A DNA stretch of 64,000 bases from Ornithinimicrobium cavernae. GTDB taxonomy: Bacteria; Actinomycetota; Actinomycetes; Actinomycetales; Dermatophilaceae. The stretch covers positions 62,001 to 126,000 of the forward strand of contig NZ_QDDJ01000017.1 of NCBI RefSeq assembly GCF_003121625.1. Direction: 5' to 3'. A program made the translations under genes and the position numbers. The notes below the pieces were generated by a model. The model was not told the origin of the DNA. It did no database searches and saw only the letters and a list, made by a program, of their open reading frames with translations. Shown in pieces: positions 1 to 8,497 of the stretch (the first letter of the stretch is position 1; the number at the start of each line of letters is the position of its first letter).

Positions 1-14
1 GGACACCCGCCGGG

Positions 15-1547
15 TTACGGCTGGCGCAGGCGCCACGCGGTCAGCGCGATGACGACCGCGCCGCCCAGGATGGCGGCGCCGAGCCCCATCAACAGACCGG
101 CGGCGGTGGTCGCGAGCGCCAGGGTGACGGCCAGGGTGATCGAGATCAGCAGGGCGTCGGCCTGCCACGCGAGGACCATCAGACCCGACAGGTCGCCGGC
201 CGGCGAGGGCGCGGGCGTCAGCAGGATCAGGGGCAGCATCCCCTTGGCACTGTCATAGGCACGGACGACCACCAGGAGTATGCCGAGCAGCCCGGCCTCG
301 AGGAGACCGGCGGCCTCCCAGCCGGCTCGCTGGGCGACGACGGCGCCGGCAACGGTCCCCGCCACCGCGAGGAGGACGGGGGTCAGCGCGTGCAGCCCGA
401 ACAGCTCCGCCGTGCCGTAACCGTAGAGCGCCGGCGCGGACCGGGTGTCGGCGGCGTGTCGGAAACCGTCCGTGACCGTGCCCAGCCCCGCGTAGGTCGC
501 GACCGCGCCGACACCGGCCAGCAGCCACGCAGGCAGGGCCGTGCCGGCCACGGCCAGACCGGTCAGGAACCCGCCGACGCCGAGGAAGAACAGGCCGGTC
601 AGCCCGCGCACGGGGGTCCGGAGGGCGCCGACCAGGTCGCGTACGGCATACCGGATCGGGGCCGGTGCCGTGGGGACGGCCCACCAGGCCCGGCCCAGAC
701 GGGGCCGGGCGCGGAACATCGCCAGGGCGGCGGCGAAGTCCCCGGTGTAGGCGGCCGTGCCGACGATCTCCCACCGGCCCGCCTGGTCCAGCAGGAGCGG
801 GCCGCGGAGCCGGTTGAGCAGCCGGGGCACGGCGTCGAGGCAGACCAGGGTCACCAGGGCCAGGGGGAGCAGCGCCCACGGGGAGCCCTGCGCCGTCGGC
901 GGCCACAGGTCGGCCACCCACCCCCAGGGGGTGACCACGGCCAGGGCCGGCGCCACGGCGGTCAGCGCCGTCGCGGCGAGCAGCGCGACGGGCAGCACCC
1001 AGCCGTGGCGCGGACCGATCCGCTGCCCGGCCAGCCAGGCGGTCGCGGTGACGGCCCCCAGGCAGGCGGAGCCCGCGACGAAGGCGACCGCACCGGCGAC
1101 ACCTGTCCCGCCCGCGCGCAGGAGCACGACGGCGGGCAGGGCCGCCGCGGCGGTGACGACGAGGGTCAGGCCGGCCGCGGAGGTGACGAAGGGGCGCGCC
1201 AGGGTGCGGGCGCGCGGCAGGTCGTTGCCCGCGAGGACGGTCACGAGGAACGGGGGCAGGTGCGCCGGTCCGCGGTGGGCGCCGAGCACGGCCGCGGCGG
1301 CGAGCAGGCAGCCGGCCGCGGCGGCCACCACGGAGTCGGAGCGGTCCGACCGCAGCGCCGCCAGGACCTCCGGCTCGGCCAGGACGGAGGCGATCCCGAG
1401 GACCAGCGGGACGACCACCATGGCCAGCAGGAGGACGACGACATAGGCCCAGAAGGCGGTGTCGGCCTGGGTGCGCCCCTCGGTGCGGTCGCGGTGGAGG
1501 CGGCGGACCGTGCCGATCCGGTCACTCGCGCTCAGCGGGACCGACAC
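15..1547 (-). CDS. ABC transporter membrane subunit (ABC-2-like)
   Basis: About 510 residues, mostly hydrophobic, with roughly a dozen predicted membrane segments rich in Ala, Leu, Val and Gly. No soluble domain is recognisable. It probably forms the membrane channel for the ATPase encoded directly upstream, whose 3' end it overlaps by 26 bp. I chose the GTG at 1547 because GGAGG lies about 6 bases before it. An ATG 15 codons earlier lacks such a site. The substrate cannot be read from the sequence. The two-component system just upstream suggests an exporter induced by a cell-envelope or antimicrobial signal, which is inference. Stop is TAA at 15-17. Confidence 0.7.
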   Translation of the reverse strand: MSVPLSASDRIGTVRRLHRDRTEGRTQADTAFWAYVVVLLLAMVVVPLVLGIASVLAEPEVLAALRSDRSDSVVAAAAGCLLAAAAVLGAHRGPAHLPPFLVTVLAGNDLPRARTLARPFVTSAAGLTLVVTAAAALPAVVLLRAGGTGVAGAVAFVAGSACLGAVTATAWLAGQRIGPRHGWVLPVALLAATALTAVAPALAVVTPWGWVADLWPPTAQGSPWALLPLALVTLVCLDAVPRLLNRLRGPLLLDQAGRWEIVGTAAYTGDFAAALAMFRARPRLGRAWWAVPTAPAPIRYAVRDLVGALRTPVRGLTGLFFLGVGGFLTGLAVAGTALPAWLLAGVGAVATYAGLGTVTDGFRHAADTRSAPALYGYGTAELFGLHALTPVLLAVAGTVAGAVVAQRAGWEAAGLLEAGLLGILLVVVRAYDSAKGMLPLILLTPAPSPAGDLSGLMVLAWQADALLISITLAVTLALATTAAGLLMGLGAAILGGAVVIALTAWRLRQP

Positions 1548-2178
1548 CGCCCACCTCCAGCACCTGGTTGGCGAGGCGCGTGACCAGCTCACCGCTGTGG
1601 CTGGCGAAGACGAGGGTGGTGCCGGCGCGGACGTGCTCCTCCAGCGCGCGGCCGACCAGCTCGAGGCGGTGCGGGTCCAGCCGCTGCTCGGGCTCGTCGA
1701 CGAGCAGCAGGTTGAACGGACGGGCCAGGGTGAGGGCGAGGCAGAACAGCTGCACCTGCCCGGAGGACAGCTCGTGCGGGAACCGGCGCGCCAGCCGGGT
1801 CAGGTCGAAGCTGTCCAGCAGCGCCTCGGCCTGCTGCGCCGCGTGGTCCGAGGGGGTGCCCCAGGACGTCGCCACCAGGACCAGGTGCTCCCGGACGGTC
1901 AGGTCCCGGGCGAGTGGCGGCATACCGATCAGGGCCGCGACGCGGCGGCGGAACACCGGGTTGCGCTCCTCGATGCTCGCCCCGGCCACCGTCACCAGGC
2001 CGGCCGTCGGCCGGACGAGGCCGGCCAGGACCCGCAGGAGGGTGGTCTTGCCGGCGCCGTTGGGGCCGACGACGGCGAGGGCGGAGCCGGTCTCGAGCTG
2101 GAAGCTCACGGGGGGCAGGAGGATCTCGCCGCGCGCGATGGCGACGGTGACATCCTCGGCGACGATCACCGGACCCAT
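1522..2178 (-). CDS. ABC transporter ATP-binding protein
   Basis: A 218-residue ATPase that would power the neighbouring membrane protein. Walker A is GPNGAGKTT near residues 38-46, the signature is LSSGQ, Walker B is LLLVDEP and the switch histidine sits in ASHS. The Q-loop region is atypical (residues around MPPLARDLT), and the signature has LSSGQ in place of LSGGQ, which is tolerated in exporters. The downstream permease gene overlaps its end, so the two are translationally coupled. It lies about 124 bp behind the response regulator on the same strand and may be part of its transcription unit. Confidence 0.9.
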   Translation of the reverse strand: MGPVIVAEDVTVAIARGEILLPPVSFQLETGSALAVVGPNGAGKTTLLRVLAGLVRPTAGLVTVAGASIEERNPVFRRRVAALIGMPPLARDLTVREHLVLVATSWGTPSDHAAQQAEALLDSFDLTRLARRFPHELSSGQVQLFCLALTLARPFNLLLVDEPEQRLDPHRLELVGRALEEHVRAGTTLVFASHSGELVTRLANQVLEVGGVGPAERE

Positions 2179-2302
2179 GGTGCCAGAGGCCTCCAGGGCC
2201 GGGGTGCGGGGGAAATCACGGGACTACTGAAACACACGTCACACTGGTCACGGCTCAGGGGACCCGGTCCGGGTGTGGCACGGCGTGGCAGGTCGTCGGT
2301 CG

Positions 2303-2938
2303 TCACCGCCCGCGCAGCACGCGAAAGGCGCTCTCCCGGTCCGTGACCCGCAGTTTGCGCAGCACCGCGGACACGTGCACCCGCACCGTGGTGGTCGACA
2401 GGAACAGCTCGGTGGCCACCTCGTTGGTGGACCGTCCCGACGCGAGCAGCTCCATCACCTGGAGCTCGCGGTTGGTCAGCAGCGAGGCCGCCGCGCTGCG
2501 CCGGGGACGCGACGTGCGGAACTCCTGGACCACGCGGCTCACCAGCGCCGGCGCCAGGGCCGCCTCGCCGCGCAGCACGCCCTCCAGTGCCCCCGGCAGG
2601 TCGGCGGGGTCGGTGTCCTTGAGTAGGTAGCCGCTCGCCCCCGCCCGCAGCGAGTCGAACAGGTCCTCGTCCTCCTCGGACTGGGTGAGCATAACCACTG
2701 CCGTGTCCGGGTGGTCCGTGCTGATCCGGCGGGCGGCGGCGAGGCCATCACCGGGCATGTTGATGTCGAGCAGCGCCACCCGGGGGCCGTGCTGGGCGAC
2801 CAGCTGCACCGCCTGCTCGGCGGTTGCCGCCTCGCCGAGCACCGTGCAGCCCCCTGCCTCCAGGGCCTCCCTCACCCGGGCGCGCAGGCGGGCGTGGTCG
2901 TCGGCGATGACCACCGTCAGCGGCTCTGCCGTCACCAC
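2303..2938 (-). CDS. NarL/LuxR-family response regulator
   Basis: 211 residues. The receiver domain spans about residues 7-125, with acidic pocket D13/D14, phospho-acceptor D58 in LLDINMPG and the conserved lysine in LLKD. A LuxR-type helix-turn-helix occupies about 150-208 (LTNRELQVMELLASG...). It should be the partner of the histidine kinase encoded immediately upstream. The start is uncertain: GTG codons stand at 2938, 2935 and 2914, all close to the 14/15-bp tandem repeat that separates the two genes, and no clear Shine-Dalgarno sequence is visible. Likely targets are the ABC exporter downstream and/or the divergent secreted-protein gene. Confidence 0.9.
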   Translation of the reverse strand: MVTAEPLTVVIADDHARLRARVREALEAGGCTVLGEAATAEQAVQLVAQHGPRVALLDINMPGDGLAAARRISTDHPDTAVVMLTQSEEDEDLFDSLRAGASGYLLKDTDPADLPGALEGVLRGEAALAPALVSRVVQEFRTSRPRRSAAASLLTNRELQVMELLASGRSTNEVATELFLSTTTVRVHVSAVLRKLRVTDRESAFRVLRGR

Positions 2939-3011
2939 GTCACCGTCACCACGTCACCCGTCACCACGTCACCCGTCACCACGTCACCCGTCACCACGTC
3001 ACCGTCACCAC
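2931..3011. repeat. 14/15-bp tandem repeat between kinase and regulator
   Basis: On the plus strand the unit is gtcaccacgtcacc(c). Copies begin at 2931 (14 bp), 2945, 2960, 2975 (15 bp each) and 2990 (14 bp), followed by a partial copy from 3004. The array includes the last codons and stop of the kinase (stop at 2991-2993) and the GTG start of the response regulator (2936-2938). Copy-number change would alter the spacing between kinase stop and regulator start. Confidence 0.9.
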
Positions 3012-4427
3012 ACTGCCCTGTCCCGGCTGGGAGTCGACCTCCAGCGTGCCCGGGAGCGACTCGGCGCGCTCCCGCATCGTGAGCAGACCGTAGCCCCCGC
3101 CCCGGGTCTCCGGCCGCGCACTCGCGAAACCGCCCCCGTCGTCGCGCACCGACAGCACCCGTGCGTCCCCGTCCCGCCGCAGCGTGAGGTGCACGGTGCT
3201 CGCCGCGCCGTGGCGGGCCGCGTTGGTCAGCGCCTCCCGCGCGATGCGGGTCAGCGCGTGCACGTGGTCCGGCTCGGTCTCCACGGCCGGGTCCAGGTCG
3301 GCCTCGAGGGTCAGCCCGTGCCGGTCGGCCACCTCCCGGGCGGCGTGCTGGAGCACCTGTGCCAGCGGCTCGCTCTCCAGCCGGCGCAGGGCGTGCACGG
3401 CCGCCCGCGCCTCGTCCATGGCGCGGGTCGCGGCCTCCCTGATCTGGTCCGCAGCGGCGTGGTGTCCGCGGAGGTCGTGGGCGACCGAGCGGATATAGCT
3501 CAGCTCCTGCATCACGCCGTCGTGGATCTCCCTGGCCAGGCGGCGCCGGTCCTGCAGCACGGCCTCCGTGGCCAGGCCCGACCAGTACTGGCGCACCTCG
3601 CGCAGCGCCCCGATGAGCAGCACCCCGTGGAAGGCGGTGCGCAGCACGTCCCCGGCATAGAGCCAGTCGGTGTAGAGCGTCGGGTTCAGCGCGTAGTTGA
3701 CCCGGGCGAAGGCCCCCAGGGCGCAGGCGGGCCCGAGCCAGCGCATCAGCTCGTCCCGGTCCCGTGCCGCCCGGGCGGTGAACCCCACGGACGCCAGCAG
3801 CAGGAGCACGGCCGTGACCAGGTGCAGCGCCGCCAGCAGCGGGTGCCCGGGGACCGGCTCGGTCTGTGAGCCCACCAGGGGAGGCAGGGTGTCGACGGCG
3901 GGCGGCAGTATGTCGCGGGCCAGCCAGAGCGTCGCGCTCACCAGGGCGGCGGTCACCCACGGCGCGACGGTCCAGGCGCGGGCGACGGGGTGTGTCGGGA
4001 CGCGGGTCGCGCGGGGGAGGGCGGCCAGCGCCAGCAGGCAGGTGCCCATCACCCGCAGGGCAAGCGGCACCCAGGCGTCCAGCGTGCCGCGGGGGGCGTC
4101 CAGCAGGAGGGCGGTCACGGTGGACAGACCCAGGCCGGCGACCGCGAGCAGGACCAGCCCCTGCACCAGCAGCAGGTCCGAGAGCCGTCCGGCCCGCAGG
4201 TAGCGGCCCCAGAGCAGGTAGGCCGCCAGCAGCGCGATGCATGCGTCCGCGGTGTGCAGCACCAGGTGGGCCGTCCGGCTGGGCACGGCGACCACCACCC
4301 AGGGGACCGCGACGACCAGCAGGGTGAGGAGGAGCCCGAGCGCCCAACCGGCGGCGGTCAGGGCCACGTCGGTGCGAGCGTCGTGGGCCGCTCCGCCGGC
4401 CGCGCGCTGTCTGACGCTGCTGCCCAT
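2991..4427 (-). CDS. NarL-type sensor histidine kinase
   Basis: 478 residues. The N-terminal half holds about seven or eight hydrophobic segments with short loops and no large extracellular sensor. The HisKA_3 box around the phospho-histidine reads RRRLAREIHDGVMQEL, and it is followed by a HATPase_c domain with the N box NAARHG and G boxes RDDGGGF and GGGYGL. It autophosphorylates and passes the phosphate to the regulator encoded next. Its last codons are made of the tandem repeat that fills the gap to that gene. The ATG at 4427 has only a weak ribosome site. It is divergent from the secreted coiled-coil gene, with 180 bp between. Confidence 0.9.
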   Translation of the reverse strand: MGSSVRQRAAGGAAHDARTDVALTAAGWALGLLLTLLVVAVPWVVVAVPSRTAHLVLHTADACIALLAAYLLWGRYLRAGRLSDLLLVQGLVLLAVAGLGLSTVTALLLDAPRGTLDAWVPLALRVMGTCLLALAALPRATRVPTHPVARAWTVAPWVTAALVSATLWLARDILPPAVDTLPPLVGSQTEPVPGHPLLAALHLVTAVLLLLASVGFTARAARDRDELMRWLGPACALGAFARVNYALNPTLYTDWLYAGDVLRTAFHGVLLIGALREVRQYWSGLATEAVLQDRRRLAREIHDGVMQELSYIRSVAHDLRGHHAAADQIREAATRAMDEARAAVHALRRLESEPLAQVLQHAAREVADRHGLTLEADLDPAVETEPDHVHALTRIAREALTNAARHGAASTVHLTLRRDGDARVLSVRDDGGGFASARPETRGGGYGLLTMRERAESLPGTLEVDSQPGQGSVVTVTW

Positions 4428-4482
4428 GGTCGGCGACCCTAGTCCAGCCGGACCGGAGGGACGCGGCCAGCCGGTGGCCCCT

Positions 4483-4549
4483 GATCTGAACGGTGCGTTC
4501 AGAAAGTTGAACGGTCCAGATCCTTACCTTTTCTTTACTTTGTCTTTAC
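4483..4549 (+). promoter_or_regulatory. Regulatory region ahead of the coiled-coil gene
   Basis: The 181-bp divergent gap holds three repeat patterns. TGAAC-N5-GTTCA is an inverted repeat at 4487-4501. TGAACGGT recurs as a direct repeat at 4487-4494 and 4508-4515, 21 bp apart (two helical turns). CTTTACTTTGTCTTTAC lies at 4533-4549 and contains two CTTTAC words 11 bp apart. The last sequence recurs with one mismatch and inverted at 29318-29334, ahead of the main Flp pilin gene. These look like operators; the binding proteins are unknown. Confidence 0.55.
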
Positions 4550-4608
4550 GTTAGGCAGGACTCGGATCACCGTGGACCCGAGCACCGACGGAAGGTCACG
4601 AGCAAGCG

Positions 4609-6939
4609 ATGAATACTCCCTCCACGGGTCGCCGGGCGGCCCTTGTCTCCCTGATGGTGGTCGGCCTGCTGGGATCGGCCGGCCAGGTCGCCAGCGCTTC
4701 CGACAACGGACGCACTCCCGGCATCTGCAACGGCGTCGTGAACCAGCTCGCCCACCGCGGCAACGCCCAGACCAACCTGCTCAAGGCAGCGACCAAGCGC
4801 AACGCGGAGGTGATCGCCGACCTGCAGGCACAGCGGGCGGCCCTGGAGGCTCAGGCCGACACCCTGACCGGCGAGATCGCCGCGGCGGACGCCGCGATCG
4901 CGGACCTCGACGCGGAGTTCGCGGCGCTGCAGGAGCAGGAGGCCCAGCTCCTGGAGCAGCAGGCCCAGCTGGAGGCCGACCTCACCGCGGCCCAGGGAGA
5001 GGCAGCCGCCGCCGAGGAGACGCTCGCGGGTCTCGGGGCGGAGCGCGCGCTCGTGGCCGCGGACCTCGAGATCGCCCAGGGTGACCTGGCCACGGCACAG
5101 GGTGCCCGGGACGTCCTCGTGGGCGAGCGCGACGAGGCCCGGGCTGCCCTGCAGGCCACGGAGGCCGAGCTGCAGCAGGCCGGCGCCCTGCTGGTGCAGC
5201 TGCAGGACGAGGCCCAGCGGGCGGCCGACGCCCTCGCCGAGGGGGAGCGTGCGCTCGCCACCGCGCGGACCGAGCTCGTGGGTCTGCAGGACGCCGAGGT
5301 CGCTGCCCAGGACGCGGTGACCGGCGCCGAGGCGGCCGTCGCCGAGGCCGAGACCCATCTGGCTGCGCTCGTGGCCGACCAGGGCGCGGCGCAGGAGAAG
5401 GTCGATGCCGCACAGGCAGTCCTCGAGGGTGCGGTCGCGGAGCTGACCGCCGCACAGGAGGCCGCCACGGCGGCTGCCGACGCGGTGGTCGCGGCCCAGG
5501 CCGCGGTCGGTGACGCCCAGGCAGCGCTGGAGAGCCTGCAGGGGGAGGCGGCGCGGGCCGAGCAGGCCGTCCGGGACCAGGCCGCAGCGATCGCGGTCGC
5601 CGAGGGCGAGCTGGCCGGGCTGCAGTCCGACGCGGCCGACGCGCAGGCCCTGGTCGACGCGAACGCGCAGGCGGTCGCCGACCTGGAGTCGGAGATCGCG
5701 GACCTCGTCACAGCTCAGGACGAGGTGGACGCCCAGATCGACACGACGGCGGCCGACCTCGCCGCGGCCGAGCGGAGCCTGGCCGGGCTCCAGCAGCAGA
5801 AGGCGACGCTGGAGAGCCAGATCGCCGCCCTGACCACCCGCATCAACACCGAGTTCCCGCCGAACAGCAACAGCGCAGCGAAGCGTGCGCTGCAGGCCGA
5901 GCGCGACGCGAAGCAGGCGGAGCTCAACGCCGTGAACGGCTCGATCGCGGACAAGGACGCCGAGATCAGCGGGCTCCAGGGCGACCTCGCCGCGCTGCAG
6001 GGACAGGCGGACGCGCTCAGCGGGCAGCTGGCCGCGAAGCAGGCCGAGAGCAGCGGGCTGCAGCGTGCTGGCGTGGTGCTGCAGGACGAGCTCGTTGCTG
6101 CCCAGACGGCGGCGCAGGCCAAGGCCGCCGAGGTCGCCGGCCTGCGGGATCAGGTGCCGGTCCTCGAGGCCGCCCGGGACGCAGCAACGTCGGCCGTGAC
6201 CGACCAGCAGCAGGTCCTGGGCGGGCTCGAGGGTGACCTGGCGACCGCCGAGACCGCCGCCGCGGAGGCGAGCGCCCGCGTCACCGCCCAGGAGGGCGTG
6301 GTCGCAGGAGCCGAGGCCGACCTGCAGAGCGCCACCGGTGACCTGACCGCTGCCACCGAGGCGGTGCGGGACCAGCAGCTCGTGCTCGACGGGCTGCGCG
6401 CCGACCTCGTCACCGCGGAGGCCGCCCTGGAGTCAGCCCAGCAGGCTGTGACGGACAAGCAGGCCGAGGTCACCGACCTGCAGGACCAGCTCCCCGGGCT
6501 GCAGCTGGCCGTGGCCACCGCGCAGGCAGCCGTGAACACGCAGCAGGCCGAGGTCATCACGCTGGAGGGTGAGGTGACCCGGCTCAGCGACGGGCTCTCG
6601 GTGCTGAACGACCAGATCGCGGCCAAGGAGGCCGAGATCCTGGCCCTGCAGCAGCGGGTGACCCCGTTGCTGGAGCGTCTCGCCCAGCTCGACGCCGAGG
6701 CCGCGGCCGAGCAGGCACGGCTCACCGAGCTGCAGCTGACCATCCAGTCCCTGGACGGCCAGCTGACCCAGGCGCAGAACACGCTGCGCGACCTAGAGGC
6801 GCAGAAGAAGCGCAACCAGGCGGCCATCAGGGCGCAGCAGGCGGTCGTGCTGGACCTGCAGACCCGGCTCGGTGACGTGCAGGCCCAGATCGCCACGATC
6901 GACGGCACGATCGCCCTCGGCGGTTGCGCCGTCAGCTGA
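4609..6939 (+). CDS. Secreted long coiled-coil protein
   Basis: 776 residues. A signal peptide covers about residues 1-30 (basic start, hydrophobic core, cut near ASAS). Nearly everything from residue 60 to 760 is Ala/Glu/Gln/Leu-rich heptad-like sequence, so it should be a long coiled coil. It is broken once near residues 410-430 by a short stretch with two prolines and several asparagines and serines, where the chain could hinge. The only cysteines seen lie near the two ends (about 40 and 773), so the ends may be crosslinked to each other or to a partner. No enzymatic motif and no sortase signal were found. Start ATG follows GGAAGG at moderate distance. A strong hairpin terminator follows. 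Function unknown; a structural cell-surface role is inference. Confidence 0.75.
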   Translation: MNTPSTGRRAALVSLMVVGLLGSAGQVASASDNGRTPGICNGVVNQLAHRGNAQTNLLKAATKRNAEVIADLQAQRAALEAQADTLTGEIAAADAAIADLDAEFAALQEQEAQLLEQQAQLEADLTAAQGEAAAAEETLAGLGAERALVAADLEIAQGDLATAQGARDVLVGERDEARAALQATEAELQQAGALLVQLQDEAQRAADALAEGERALATARTELVGLQDAEVAAQDAVTGAEAAVAEAETHLAALVADQGAAQEKVDAAQAVLEGAVAELTAAQEAATAAADAVVAAQAAVGDAQAALESLQGEAARAEQAVRDQAAAIAVAEGELAGLQSDAADAQALVDANAQAVADLESEIADLVTAQDEVDAQIDTTAADLAAAERSLAGLQQQKATLESQIAALTTRINTEFPPNSNSAAKRALQAERDAKQAELNAVNGSIADKDAEISGLQGDLAALQGQADALSGQLAAKQAESSGLQRAGVVLQDELVAAQTAAQAKAAEVAGLRDQVPVLEAARDAATSAVTDQQQVLGGLEGDLATAETAAAEASARVTAQEGVVAGAEADLQSATGDLTAATEAVRDQQLVLDGLRADLVTAEAALESAQQAVTDKQAEVTDLQDQLPGLQLAVATAQAAVNTQQAEVITLEGEVTRLSDGLSVLNDQIAAKEAEILALQQRVTPLLERLAQLDAEAAAEQARLTELQLTIQSLDGQLTQAQNTLRDLEAQKKRNQAAIRAQQAVVLDLQTRLGDVQAQIATIDGTIALGGCAVS

Positions 6940-6974
6940 CCCCAGGCCACTCCCTCCAGGAGTGGCAGCCCCCT

Positions 6975-7033
6975 GAGGGTTCCGCGCACGGCACCCCCCA
7001 CCGCCTTCCCCGGCGGCCGTGCGCGGAACCCTC
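6975..7033 (+). terminator. Hairpin terminator after the coiled-coil gene
   Basis: An 18-bp perfect inverted repeat (6975-6992 with 7016-7033, arm gagggttccgcgcacggc) with a 23-base loop lies 36 bp after the stop codon. There is no U-run after it, which is common for actinobacterial terminators. A smaller 7-bp hairpin (6947-6965) precedes it. Confidence 0.8.
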
Positions 7034-7088
7034 CTCCCAGCACACGACAAGCCCGATTCCGGTCTTATCCACCCGAGGAGCACCTGAC

Positions 7089-7607
7089 ATGAAGCGTGAG
7101 ATCGTGAGCGGCATCCTGAGCCTGTCGCTGGTCGCCGGCGGGGCGCTGGCCGGCGTGGCCGTGGCCGGCTCCACCGGCGCCGCGAAGGACGGCGGCAGTG
7201 AGCGAGAGAGCACCCGGTCGGCCCTCAAGACCGCGGGCTCCTCGCCCCACGAGGTCGTCTCCGAGGACGGCGTCAACCGGGTCTTCGGAGGCAACCGCTA
7301 TGAGACCGCTGCTGCGGTCGCGCAGGCCTACGGCTGGGACGGCACCAACACGATTGCCGTGTACATCGCGAGCGGCGAGACCTACCCGGATGCCCTCGGG
7401 ATCGGCCTGAGCCACTGGGGCGACGGGCCGTTGCTGTTCGTGACGAGGTCTACGATCCCCTCTGCGACGCAGAAGGAGCTGGCGAGGCTCCAACCGTGCT
7501 TCATCGACGTGCAGGGTGGCGTCGGCGCGATCAGTGACACCGTCTTCGACCAGCTGAAGGAGTTCGCCGACCCCTCGCTCTGCGAGGCGCTCCCCGAACA
7601 GCCCTGA
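7089..7607 (+). CDS. Secreted protein with one cell-wall-binding repeat (CWB2)
   Basis: 172 residues. A signal peptide covers about residues 1-27. From about residue 58 to the end there is a single CWB2-type unit with the family's hallmarks: the opening R-x-x-GGNRYETA, the central SGETYPDALG, and the closing run ending in VQGGVGAISDTVFDQL. Proteins of this family usually carry three such repeats, which bind wall polymers, so one repeat is short. The ATG at 7089 follows GAGGAG by 7 bases. It sits between the coiled-coil protein and another surface-type gene. Role as a small wall-attached protein is inference. Confidence 0.75.
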   Translation: MKREIVSGILSLSLVAGGALAGVAVAGSTGAAKDGGSERESTRSALKTAGSSPHEVVSEDGVNRVFGGNRYETAAAVAQAYGWDGTNTIAVYIASGETYPDALGIGLSHWGDGPLLFVTRSTIPSATQKELARLQPCFIDVQGGVGAISDTVFDQLKEFADPSLCEALPEQP

Positions 7608-7727
7608 CGGCACACCACCAGCGCCCAGCTCGAGACGGCGGTCACGAGCAGCCGGGACGGGACAGACCGTCCTGACGACGACCTCCTGTGCCCGGAACCC
7701 TCGTCCGGGCGGAGACGTTGGAACCGC

Positions 7728-8474
7728 ATGGGATTCCTCGACAGACTTCTCGGACGTGACAAGGGCGGGCAGCAGCCCACCGGCCAGTGGGGGCAGCAGC
7801 CGCCTGCACAGCCGGAGCCGTATCCGCAGGAACCGAGCCAGCCGACCGCCTACCCGGGGTCGCCGACTCCCCAGGAGCGGGCCCGGCCTGCCAGCGAGGA
7901 CGAGCGGGCCATCGCGCGCTACCGCTACCTGCTGCGCACCGCGCCGCCGGAGCAGGTCGAGCAGATGCATGCGGAGGCCTTCGCGCGGTTGACCCCGGAG
8001 CAGCGCCAGCAGGTCCTGCAGACCCTCAGCACCGACCTCCCGCCCGAGGAGCGTCCGCAGGGTGACGACCCACAGGCGATGGCACGCGCGGCGACCCGGG
8101 CGGAGATGCGGCAGCCGGGGACGCTCCAGCGCTCCTTCGCCGGGCCAGGGTTCGGATCGGTGCTCGGTGGCTCGCTGCTGGGCACGATCGCCGGCGTCGT
8201 GGTCGGCTCCGTCATCGCCCAGAGCCTGCTCGGCGGCTACGAGCAGTCGCCCGAGGCGGCCGAGGCGGGTGAGGCCGGCGCCGAGGACGCCGGGGCCGAG
8301 AGTGGTGACGCGGCAGGCGGCGAGGCCGGAACCGGTGAGGCCGCAGCCGGTGACCCTGGAGCCGCAGACGCCGGTGCCGGCGGCGCCGACCAGGGAGGTG
8401 ACCCGGGCGCGGACTTCGGCGGTGACCTGGGCGGCGACTTCGGTGGCGACTTCGGCGGGTTCGGCGACTTCTGA
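7728..8474 (+). CDS. Membrane-anchored protein with Gly/Ala/Glu-rich tail
   Basis: 248 residues. Residues 15-55 are rich in Gln and Pro. Residues 58-105 are helical and charged and contain a repeated pattern (EQVEQMHAEAFARLTPEQRQ). One hydrophobic segment at about 148-170 follows (GSLLGTIAGVVVGSVIAQSL). The last 75 residues are low-complexity Gly/Ala/Asp/Glu, ending in repeats of GGDFGG. Similar actinobacterial proteins are often labelled cation-transporting ATPases, but no ATPase motif is present here. It is convergent with the transglutaminase operon. Function not recognised. Confidence 0.7.
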   Translation: MGFLDRLLGRDKGGQQPTGQWGQQPPAQPEPYPQEPSQPTAYPGSPTPQERARPASEDERAIARYRYLLRTAPPEQVEQMHAEAFARLTPEQRQQVLQTLSTDLPPEERPQGDDPQAMARAATRAEMRQPGTLQRSFAGPGFGSVLGGSLLGTIAGVVVGSVIAQSLLGGYEQSPEAAEAGEAGAEDAGAESGDAAGGEAGTGEAAAGDPGAADAGAGGADQGGDPGADFGGDLGGDFGGDFGGFGDF

Positions 8475-8497
8475 TCCTGTCCGGTGCCTGGCTCGGC

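Noticed and set aside
1548-1592. ATG at 1592 as the start of the ABC permease
   Set aside because: It would extend further into the ATPase gene and lacks a ribosome site, unlike GTG 1547.
4567-5711. Minus-strand open frames across the coiled-coil gene
   Set aside because: They are by-products of the Ala/Glu/Gln-rich repeats at high GC; they lack start sites and domain patterns.
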